In this document: positions 46,417 through 53,778 of the stretch, one piece after another | Numbering within the stretch: the first letter of the stretch is position 1 | Layout: every line of letters begins with the position of its first letter | Source: Bradyrhizobium sp. CCGUVB1N3 | GTDB taxonomy: Bacteria > Pseudomonadota > Alphaproteobacteria > Rhizobiales > Xanthobacteraceae | Assembly (NCBI RefSeq): GCF_024199925.1 | Contig: NZ_JANADR010000001.1 | Span: 7,443,501-7,507,500 of the forward strand | DNA length: 64,000 nt | Direction of reading: 5' to 3' | The notes under the pieces: generated by a model | The model's input: the letters and a program-made list of their open reading frames with translations, nothing else | The model's database searches: none | Told to the model about the DNA's origin: nothing | Translations under genes and position numbers: made by a program

Positions 46417-46640
46417 CGACGCTGTCCCTACCGCACCCGCGCTGCCAGCGAAGTTTGCGGCGGTGACTCGGCGCTCGCGTAGTGGCGAGACCAGACCCCT
46501 GAAGCACTGCCCCTACCACGCGCCGCAAACTTTAGTGGCCTTTGCCCTTGGACTAGCAAAGCTGACCACCTCGTTTCCCCGAGAAGCTCAATTCCCTAGG
46601 ATGGTACCTATTTGCATCGTGGAGAAGTACCGCAAGCACC
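46417..46640. repeat. Structured repeat, copy 2
   Basis: Shares with copy 1 the order GACGCTGTCCCTACC, GCGCTGCCAGCGAAGTTTGC, GTGACTCGGCGCTCGCGT, CCCTACCACGCGCCGCAAAC, GGACTAGCAAAGCTGACC and GAGAAGTACCGCAAG. The inverted repeat is AAGTTTGCGGCG (46451-46462) / CGCCGCAAACTT (46521-46532), with a longer loop than copy 1. Confidence 0.75.
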
Positions 46641-46720
46641 TATCAGGATTGGTGGCCGCCTAATCCAACCGTTGTGGACTAGGCTGGTCCTCAGCCTTTT
46701 GCCAGATTCAGGAGACGTGA

Positions 46721-47005
46721 ATGGCCAAACGCGCACGCATTCGCTGCATCAACACGACAGACAGAAGGAACTCTCACGAAAGACTCTCACATGTTGGCGG
46801 GGTAAACCCCGACGGAACGCCGTGGAAGCGATCCATCGATCAGGCTATCCGAGACATCGAGAGCAACGAGTGGGAGTTCTATGTCGAAGAAAACGGCCGC
46901 AGGGTTGATGTCGTGTGCGCCACGCACGAGGGGTACAAGTACCTCAAGACAGCGGCGGACGACATTCATCCCGACAATCTTCTATTGCTCGCTGAGTGTC
47001 CGTGA
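46721..47005 (+). CDS. DUF3892 family protein
   Basis: 94 residues from the ATG at 46721, with AGGAG about eight bases upstream. RIRCINTTDRRNSHERLSHV; DGTPWKRSIDQAIRDIESNE; and HEGYKYLKTAADDIHPDNLL make a full DUF3892 domain. The function is unknown. It starts 80 bases after copy 2 of the structured repeat. Confidence 0.82.
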   Translation: MAKRARIRCINTTDRRNSHERLSHVGGVNPDGTPWKRSIDQAIRDIESNEWEFYVEENGRRVDVVCATHEGYKYLKTAADDIHPDNLLLLAECP

Positions 47006-47073
47006 CACCGCGACTGACAGCAGCTCAGCCAACTGCGCCCGGTACGCATTCTTTAGGAAGAAAGCTAGCTTCG

Positions 47074-47694
47074 ATGAAGTACAGGCAAGCACTCTTAAAG
47101 CGGAAGCGGCTTACGTATGTTTGTGGCGCAGCAATCATAATCTGTTCGATACGGCCCTCGCTCGCCGCGGATGCACTGGAAGCCGTCATGCAAGTGATGG
47201 GCTGCACGGCCGTGAACGACGACAAAGATCGCTTATTGTGCTTCGACAAAGCCGCCGCAACGCTCAAGGCCGCTGGCGTTCTCGTTGGACCGGAAACGGC
47301 GAACACCAAAGAAATCGTTACGAACTTCAGCCCTAACGATTTCAAGGTCGTTGATCCAGACGACCTTCATGTCGCCCCCGGAAAGTTCATTGGGAAGCCT
47401 ATCGAGATTCGAAACGTGAGCTGCTTCTACGCCGATAGGGGCGATTATCGCTGTGCGTCTTCCCGCGGGATGATTACGGTAGTTTTCGCAAAGTCTATCG
47501 AACCAGCGGCGGAGCGGGAAGCATTGGAAAATGACTGCGGCACCATCAAGAGGATTGAGTCGCCCGCCTGCCGAAGGAATATTCGAATCGTTCCTGCCGA
47601 CTACGCCGAAGATTCGCCCAGCGCCTTTGCGAAGCGCATTGTTGTGATGGTGAAGAGAATTGAAGTTCTACCGGCGTCCCGACCAAAGCGCTAA
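47074..47694 (+). CDS. Exported protein of unknown function
   Basis: 206 residues from the ATG at 47074; an earlier in-frame start at 46996 overlaps DUF3892 and would bury the signal sequence. A basic N-terminus (MKYRQALLKRKRLTY) and hydrophobic core (VCGAAIIICSI) end at PSLAADAL, a likely cleavage site. The mature start has CTAVNDDKDRLLCFDKAAAT, a pattern also seen in small VasI-like periplasmic proteins (RLxCxD). The rest, with several Cys, is unrecognised. Confidence 0.6.
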   Translation: MKYRQALLKRKRLTYVCGAAIIICSIRPSLAADALEAVMQVMGCTAVNDDKDRLLCFDKAAATLKAAGVLVGPETANTKEIVTNFSPNDFKVVDPDDLHVAPGKFIGKPIEIRNVSCFYADRGDYRCASSRGMITVVFAKSIEPAAEREALENDCGTIKRIESPACRRNIRIVPADYAEDSPSAFAKRIVVMVKRIEVLPASRPKR

Positions 47695-47786
47695 AGTCGC
47701 ACCACGCGCGCCGCTAACTTCACGGGCACAACTACCAGAACTGGCCATCAGAAGTGGCTTGACGCCAGGGACCGGAAGCAGCGCGG

Positions 47787-47915
47787 GCGCGACTCGGCGC
47801 CGGATTCCAGCTTTGGGGAGCAATAGATCGGGCACTGTCCCTACCGCGCGCCGCTGACCTCGACGGTTCTGTATTCGGGCTAGCTTTCCAAAAGCTGACG
47901 AGAGCCCGACGCAGT
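47787..47915. repeat. Structured repeat, diverged copy 3
   Basis: Shares GCGACTCGGCGC, GCACTGTCCCTACCGCGCG and GGGCTAGCTTTCCAAAAGC (compare GGACTAGCAAAGC in copies 1 and 2). The long inverted repeat is not kept. Confidence 0.45.
47872..47899 (-). promoter_or_regulatory. Near-consensus tts box inside repeat copy 3
   Basis: Read on the minus strand: GTCAGCTTTTGGAAAGCT, then ten bases ending in TA. One mismatch to the start consensus GTCAGCTTnTCGAAAGCT. No effector gene lies downstream on that strand; the exported-protein gene is on the other strand. It may be a leftover promoter. Confidence 0.4.
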
Positions 47916-48133
47916 TCACAAAACGAAAAGTGGCCGCTTGCCGTCGAGACTGTCTCTGATGCGGCTTTTGACGATCATACATTCGATCGTCCCTAACCAC
48001 GCGACCGAAATGCCGCTTCAATCGCGATGAGGTCGGCTTCTGTGATCCTCGATTGGTTGCATATTGCGTTGCTCCATCGGGTAGTCGACTTGGAGTGCGC
48101 GTTAAGCGCTAAGTGGTAACGTGGAGATAGCGC

Positions 48134-48256
48134 ATGTTCTACGTTTACAGGTACGCGCGCAAGCCCCGGCCCGGTAAATGGGCCTTTGCGTCGAAGCACG
48201 CGAAGTTGGAAGACGCCGAAGCGGCGGCGCGCAAGCCAAGCATGAGCGGGGAGTGA
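48134..48256 (+). CDS. Short 40-residue ORF, possible truncated DUF protein
   Basis: ATG at 48134, with GGAG eleven bases upstream. MFYVYRYARKPRPGKWAFAS, then KHAKLEDAEAAARKPSMSGE. The composition is protein-like and the end coincides with the point where the minus-strand membrane gene loses membrane character, so a junction of two broken genes near 48245 is likely. Function unknown. Confidence 0.4.
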   Translation: MFYVYRYARKPRPGKWAFASKHAKLEDAEAAARKPSMSGE

Positions 48257-48882
48257 ATCCGCCTCGTCAGCATAGCCGCGACGTTCAGCGCGCTGAATAC
48301 CAGTGCGCCGCCCTCCATGGACAAGCGTACCGAGGGATGTCCCGCATAGGGGGAGTAGGCGATCAGCGCGACGGCTATGTCCATCGTTAAGAACAGGCCG
48401 ATCCATATCAGCCATGCGCGCGCATCGGAACGCTTCTCAACCTCGTCTGACGGCTGGTTGTAGCTGAGTAGCCCAACGAAGAGCAGAATCGACATCACAA
48501 GACGCGACGCTGGCCCATAGAGCAGAAACAGCCAAATATTGCGGTGTGCCATCCCGGTGAAGGCGCCGTGCGGCGAATAGATCAGCACGAAACCGAGAAA
48601 ACCCAGCGTCAACCAACGCAACAGAGGTTCGCCTGAAGACTGGTAGCAACGCCACGTCACATAGGTGACGAACAGTCCTTCGAGGGTGGCGACGGCAATC
48701 GCGAATTCGTGGAACAGGTGATTTTCGAAGGTTAGCGTAGGATCCTGATGGAAATACAGATAGGCGGTGAACTGGGCGGGCATCAGGGCGAAAGCGATGA
48801 GGAGAAGGCGCATATACGCCTGTGTGACCAGCCGGAGCGCCTTGGTCGGTTCGTGTACAGCAAGACTGGTGTTCATATGCAT
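48145..48882 (-). CDS. Multi-pass membrane sensor-like protein, 3'-truncated
   Basis: 245 residues from the ATG at 48882, with GGGAGA seven bases upstream. About seven hydrophobic segments lie between residues 20 and 215 (LLLIAFALMPAQFTAYLYFH; LRWLTLGFLGFVLIYSP; WIGLFLTMDIAVALIAYSPY). This looks like the N-terminal membrane input part of a sensor whose output domain is missing. The last 30 residues are antisense to another short ORF and are not membrane-like, so the gene is probably cut near 48245. The signal and output are unknown. Confidence 0.5.
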   Translation of the reverse strand: MHMNTSLAVHEPTKALRLVTQAYMRLLLIAFALMPAQFTAYLYFHQDPTLTFENHLFHEFAIAVATLEGLFVTYVTWRCYQSSGEPLLRWLTLGFLGFVLIYSPHGAFTGMAHRNIWLFLLYGPASRLVMSILLFVGLLSYNQPSDEVEKRSDARAWLIWIGLFLTMDIAVALIAYSPYAGHPSVRLSMEGGALVFSALNVAAMLTRRIHSPLMLGLRAAASASSNFACFDAKAHLPGRGLRAYL

Positions 48883-50536
48883 ATACCGTCTCCCATGATG
48901 ACCTGCGGTCGTTTCATGGACTCTTGAACGTCTCCGAGGGATACTCTGTCCCAGAGCACCGTTGGTCCCTGCTGTACTACCCAAATGAAGGAGCCATGGA
49001 GCGTCGCGGTCGGAAGGCCATATATGCCAACGCGCGCGGTCACCACTGCGCCGGTGCTTTCCGTCCATCTGCTGCACCCCGTCGAACAGTCGGCGGCGTC
49101 GATAGGATCCGCCTTGTCGTCCAGGATGTGCCCAGGTCCCGCCGCTGGGATCAGCAGACCGTTGGCTACATTTGGCTACATTTATGTGTTCGAGCCCATC
49201 ACGTTCAGCCTATCCGCTCCGCTGACAGTCAGCGTGTCGCGTGTGTGTTCAGCAGATGGTCCCAGCTGCTGCCGCGAGTTGTTACGGTCTGCGGGGCGTT
49301 CGAAAACGCACAATTGGAAGACGAGATAATCACGAGCCCGTTGAGGAAAGGTTCTGTGTATGACCGTACTCATCCGTCTGCCCGCCGCCCGCGCCGCGGC
49401 GACATCGGTCCGCTACTGGTTCGGCTCCGAACCAACACGTTTGATGAGCAACGCCGTAAGCGTCAGCACACTTGGATTGACAAGTGTCTTGTAGACCATC
49501 TGAGGCCTCCTTCGTGTGGAATATGCCCGCATTGCACACCAAGGCCGTTAGCATACGTAAGCCTGTTGAGTTAGCCGCCTGCCAAACCTTGTAGGATTCT
49601 AACGCAACGAGATCTGCCGGCAAGCGCTACACTTGCGATGCTGGTACGCAACTTGCTGGGCTATGACGACATCACCGAATTCCTTTCCGGCCACCATCCA
49701 CCCGCGGTGATGCAGGGCGGCCTCGCCTCAGGCGGGTCCGCTCGCTCAAAGGTGCATGCTGGTGTGTTGCGTAATGAAACCACATGTTCGAGCTGCTGCG
49801 GCAGCAACCGCATTTGCGCACGGTCTTCGCCGCGATGTTGTGGGCGTCTACGAGACTGAAACGCGTGGTTACAGTAGGACGTCTAGCGTCTCTGTACGCG
49901 GGAATAACGCGAACGGATTCGACTAGGATCACAACTGTCGCTTCAGCGGCTCGTTACCTAGCTTGCAGCACTATGGAACGGGGGCGCGCTTGCAGCTCGC
50001 TCCGAAGCGCCCTCCGAAGCGCCTCGGAGTGTACATCGGCTTCGATCACGATACCGCATCCTACTTTACGGTGAAGGTCAGCTGTGGTCGTACCTGCATG
50101 TTCGATTGCCGGGAAGGAGCTCACTTTACGTTCACTTTGTGGTCTTGATTAACTGAGAGCTGGAATGAAGACAGGCAAAGTAACCTTCTGGATGACGATG
50201 CTCAATCGTTCCGCTCCAGACGCGCCGCCAACCCTCGCGGTTGACCGCGACTGGAATGGGCGTGCTCGATCGCCTCGTCAACGACAAACCAAAAGCGAGA
50301 CAGAAAACGCTCTCGCACAATCTCATCAAGATCGCCTAGCTCGGCAGTCATCTCGCCAGCGCCAGCGATCCGCCCCCCCGGCAATACGGTCTTTTGGCGC
50401 GGGCTGTCGCGCCTCACCGACATCGCGGTGGGCGCGACGGTCAGTCGGAGAAGAAATTGATACGCACGTTCAGATCAGCATCTGCATGATTTGGAGCGAT
50501 GGGGCATCTTTGACCAGTGAGATGAACAAACTCGGG
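48883..50536. other. Long stretch without a supported gene
   Basis: About 1.65 kb. Candidate frames at 49330-49623 (-) and 49784-50148 (+) have no family match or ribosome site. Short tandem words (TTGGCTACATTTGGCTACAT near 49165; GAAGCGCCCTCCGAAGCGCC near 50005) suggest slippage in decaying sequence. Confidence 0.35.
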
Positions 50537-50884
50537 TCAGGGATTGTGTGCTCGGCCAGCCGCTACGCTCGGTGGCCAAGCCTGCTCGAGTTTCATCTTT
50601 TCGAGCATAAGATCCGTGACAAGTTTGCGCAGGCGCCGGTTCTCGACTGCGAGTTCTTCCAATGCACGACGCATTTCATCTATGCTAGGGGGAGGCGAAC
50701 TCGTGCCCGCGTTACGCCCCTCTGAAGATTGCCCCTCGTCGTTGCTGAGCGGCAGTTTGCACCAACGATGGAGCGTCATGATGCTCACGCCAAGCGTCTT
50801 GCAAATGGCCACCTGCGAACTGCCTCCTCCGGCCAGTTCATTTGCCTGAGCGAGTTTCAGTTTGATCTCTTGATGAGAATGTTT
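50537..50884 (-). mobile_element. IS3-type orfA fragment
   Basis: The frame from the IS66 end reads KHSHQEIKLKLAQANELA, then QVAICKTLGVSIMTLHRWCK (helix-turn-helix) and RRALEELAVENRRLRKLVTD (leucine zipper), as in OrfA of IS3-family elements. Its 5' end is cut exactly where IS66 begins (50885). No orfB follows. Confidence 0.55.
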
Positions 50885-50905
50885 GTAAGCGGCAAGCTGA
50901 GGCCG

Positions 50906-51084
50906 TCAGGTGGCGTGGTTCCATGGCATAAGCGCGTCGATTTGGCTACTCGGCCAACCGTTGGCGATACGTTGAAGCGTTAGGGTGAGCCAGGCGAACG
51001 GATCGACGTGGTTCATCTTCGCTGTCTGCAGCAGTGTGGCGACGCTCGCCCAGGTCCGTCCGCCGCCATCCGGGCCGGGGCCAT
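50906..51084 (-). pseudogene. IS66 tnpC, C-terminal fragment
   Basis: GGGRTWASVATLLQTAKMNH and QRIANGWPSSQIDALMPWNH are the last residues of an IS66 TnpC transposase. Everything upstream is replaced by recombinase module A. Confidence 0.75.
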
Positions 51085-51096
51085 AGTGCCGGGTTT

Positions 51097-51384
51097 CTGA
51101 CATTCGAAGCCGTGATCACCTATCCGTTCCACCCGCTGGTTGGCCGGATGGTCCTGGTGACCGGCGACCATGAGCACGACGGTGTTCATTATTTCCTGAT
51201 TCGGCAACCGCATGGCGGCTCCTTCCAGGTGCCAGGCTGGATGTTCGATCCGTCGGCATGTTCGACAGAGATTGTAACGATTCCCCGCCTTCCCGTCAGC
51301 CAACTCCTTCAACTGCGTAATCTGGTTGATCATCTCGTACACTGTCGTCCGGAGGAAGAAAGCCCCCGGAGGATTCGGCGATGA
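51097..51384 (+). CDS. DUF5372-like protein of recombinase module A
   Basis: About 95 residues (FEAVITYPFHPLVGRMVLVT; YFLIRQPHGGSFQVPGWMFD; LPVSQLLQLRNLVDHLVHCR). The PFHPLxG start and layout match small DUF5372-type proteins that stand ahead of serine recombinases in rhizobia, from memory. No ATG is in frame; the start is put at CTG 51097 only because the IS66 junction lies just before it. The stop overlaps the next small gene (ATGA at 51381). Function unknown, perhaps an accessory factor of recombination. Confidence 0.5.
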   Translation: MTFEAVITYPFHPLVGRMVLVTGDHEHDGVHYFLIRQPHGGSFQVPGWMFDPSACSTEIVTIPRLPVSQLLQLRNLVDHLVHCRPEEESPRRIRR

Positions 51385-51560
51385 GAAGGCAGTGTCGTAC
51401 GCAAATGGATCTGTTCTTTCCCCTAACCCAGCCCAGCGACATGATTGGCACCGAACGCCAGAAGGCGTTGGCCCTTCTGCGAGCATTGCTGATGGAAGCG
51501 GCGACGAAGCCGGCCAACGAGCCTGCAGCCAACGGCAAAAAGGGAGCAGGCAATGAATAA
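51381..51560 (+). CDS. Small protein preceding recombinase A
   Basis: 59 residues from the ATG at 51381 (or 51405). MDLFFPLTQPSDMIGTERQK, then ALALLRALLMEAATKPANEP. It overlaps both neighbours, the DUF5372-like gene by four bases and the recombinase by eight. Module B has a counterpart (PDLFETARAEHLPPAVQAEA), so this three-gene order is a conserved cassette. The function is unknown. Confidence 0.6.
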   Translation: MRRQCRTQMDLFFPLTQPSDMIGTERQKALALLRALLMEAATKPANEPAANGKKGAGNE

Positions 51561-53628
51561 GGTCACGCCCGCGCACCTGGCTCGCGCCGCTTTCGTGTAT
51601 ATCCGCCAATCCACAGCGTATCAGGTCGTCAACAATCTCGAGAGCCAACGACGCCAGTATGGCTTGGTCGAGCGTGCGCGGCAGCTTGGTTGGGAAGACG
51701 TTCAACTCGTCGACGATGATCTCGGCCGATCCGGTGGCGGAACGGTCCGACCGGGCTTCGAGAAGCTACTGGCCGCGATTTGCGAAGAACGGGTTGGCGC
51801 CGTGGTATCGCTCGAGGCATCACGCCTTGCCCGGAACGGCAGAGACTGGCACACTTTGCTGGAGTTCTGCGGCCTGGTCGGCACACTGATTGTCGATGAG
51901 GAAGCAATCTATGATCCACGCTCACCCAATGACCGGCTGTTGCTTGGTATGAAGGGCACCATGAGTGAGATGGAGTTGTCGATCTTCCGGCAACGGTCCC
52001 TCGAGGCAATGCGCCAAAAGGCGCGACGGGGCGAACTCCATTTGACCGTCGCCGTCGGCTACGTGAAGACGGATGACGACCGTATCGAGAAGGATCCTGA
52101 TCGACGCGTCCAGGACGGCATCTTGCTCGTCTTCCGCAAATTCGGCGAGCTCCAGTCAGTCCGGCAGGTGCTGCTTTGGTTCAGGCAGGAGAACGTTCTC
52201 GTTCCAGCGATTGTGCAAGGTCGCGGTACACGCCCGGTCGAATGGAAGCCACCTGTCTATCACACACTGCACCACATGCTGACGAATCCGGTGTACGCCG
52301 GTTCCTACGCCTATGGCCGGCGAGGGACACGCGTGACGATCAAGGGTGGCCGCAAGCGGATCATGCGCGACACGCTTCGGCGCAATTGGAAGGATTGGGA
52401 GGTTTTGATCCACGACCATCATGAAGGCTACATTGCCTGGACTGAGTTCGAGAGGAATCAGCACCTGATCGCCGACAACGCCAATGGGAAGAGCTATATG
52501 GGTCGCGGCTCCATAAGGCGCGGCGAGGCCTTGCTGCCAGGATTGTTCCGTTGCGCGCGCTGTGGCCGACGCCTGCATATCCAGTATACTGGAAAGGGCG
52601 GGAATACACAGCGATATGCCTGCCGCGGCGCGTTCGGCACCAAAGCGGCCGACAACTGTATCGGCTTTGGCGGCATGCGGGTCGATCGCGCTGTCGCCCA
52701 AGAGGTGCTCGATCGACTACAGCCTCTTGGGATTGAAGCGGCGCTAGCCGCAATGGAGGCCCAGAGCGTGCATCATTGCGACAAGCGTAAGCACATCGAG
52801 AATGCAATCCAGCAGGCTCAATACGAAGCCGCCCGGGCACGGCGGCAGTACGATGCCGTCGATCCCGATAACCGGCTGGTCGCCAGTGAGTTGGAGCGCC
52901 GTTGGAACGAGAAGTTGGTTCAACTGCGCGACCTGGAGGTCCAGCTCGAGACCCTCAAACAGAGGCAGTACACCCCAGCGCTTTCCGCCACGGATCACGC
53001 GAGGCTGATGACGCTCGGCAAGGATTTGACCAAGGCGTGGAATAGTCCCGGCGCATCCGTCGAGACACGCAAGAAGATCATCAGGCTGCTTGTCAAAGAG
53101 ATCATCGTCGATGTCGTGGGCGATACATTGGCGCTCGTCATTCACTGGCAGGGCGGCGACCACACCCAGTTGACGGTCAAAAAGAACAAGATCGGACAAA
53201 CGCGCTGGACGGTCGAAGCCGATGTCCTCGATCTCGTTCGCGTATTGGCGAGGCAATTATCGGACACGGCAATCGCTGCGATCCTCAATCGGTCCGGCAA
53301 GCTAACTGCACATGGTGCGAGTTGGACGCGATCCCACGTCTGCAGTCTCCGGAACACCAACGGCATTCCTGTCTACCGCGAAGGTGAACGAGCCGAGCGC
53401 GCCGAAGCTACGTTGGATGAAGCCGCCGACATTCTGAAGCTGAGCCGCACGACGGCCTATCGGATGGTCAGCAGTGGGACCCTTCCGGCCCGGCAGCTGT
53501 GCGGCGGAGCGCCCTGGATTATCCAGCTTGCCGACCTGCAGCGAGACGCTGTGTGCCGCGAAGCCGATGCCAGACGATCACGTCGCCCGATATCTCGAAA
53601 TCCGCAGCAAAATCTCCTTCCTTTATAA
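51553..53628 (+). CDS. Large serine recombinase A with C-terminal excisionase-like domain
   Basis: 691 residues. The resolvase domain has the catalytic S20 in FVYIRQSTAYQVVNNLESQR and LEASRLARNGRDWHTLLEFC. A recombinase domain (about 190-290), a zinc ribbon (FRCARCGRRLHIQYTGKGG) and a coiled coil (about 395-470) follow. At the end, residues 620-665 (ATLDEAADILKLSRTTAYRM, then VSSGTLPARQLCGGAPWII) form an excisionase-type helix-turn-helix. It is closely similar along its whole length to recombinase B, which faces it. The frame is intact. Confidence 0.87.
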   Translation: MNKVTPAHLARAAFVYIRQSTAYQVVNNLESQRRQYGLVERARQLGWEDVQLVDDDLGRSGGGTVRPGFEKLLAAICEERVGAVVSLEASRLARNGRDWHTLLEFCGLVGTLIVDEEAIYDPRSPNDRLLLGMKGTMSEMELSIFRQRSLEAMRQKARRGELHLTVAVGYVKTDDDRIEKDPDRRVQDGILLVFRKFGELQSVRQVLLWFRQENVLVPAIVQGRGTRPVEWKPPVYHTLHHMLTNPVYAGSYAYGRRGTRVTIKGGRKRIMRDTLRRNWKDWEVLIHDHHEGYIAWTEFERNQHLIADNANGKSYMGRGSIRRGEALLPGLFRCARCGRRLHIQYTGKGGNTQRYACRGAFGTKAADNCIGFGGMRVDRAVAQEVLDRLQPLGIEAALAAMEAQSVHHCDKRKHIENAIQQAQYEAARARRQYDAVDPDNRLVASELERRWNEKLVQLRDLEVQLETLKQRQYTPALSATDHARLMTLGKDLTKAWNSPGASVETRKKIIRLLVKEIIVDVVGDTLALVIHWQGGDHTQLTVKKNKIGQTRWTVEADVLDLVRVLARQLSDTAIAAILNRSGKLTAHGASWTRSHVCSLRNTNGIPVYREGERAERAEATLDEAADILKLSRTTAYRMVSSGTLPARQLCGGAPWIIQLADLQRDAVCREADARRSRRPISRNPQQNLLPL

Positions 53629-53637
53629 GGGCATCAC

Positions 53638-53769
53638 CAGATGAGTAGTATGAAGCGCCAACGTCACTACCAGCGAAGAGACTATTTTTTCTCTTATGCA
53701 AAGATTTGCATAATCGCAAAAATGCACTGTTCGCGGGGCATGACGAGGGCGCTTCATACTACTCATCTG
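53638..53769. repeat. 132-bp palindrome between the convergent recombinase genes
   Basis: Perfect 22-bp arms, CAGATGAGTAGTATGAAGCG plus CC (53638-53659) and its reverse complement (53748-53769). At the exact centre is TTATGCAAA-GA-TTTGCATAA (53694-53713). The stretches between are about two-thirds identical as reverse complements. The two modules thus share a 3' non-coding end and abut tail to tail. Confidence 0.85.
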
Positions 53770-53778
53770 TCTATCTCC

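Noticed and set aside
53638..53769. MITE with 22-bp terminal repeats
   Set aside because: The symmetry continues through the interior and the centre is a palindrome, which fits two abutting homologous 3' ends better than an inserted MITE; no target duplication was seen.
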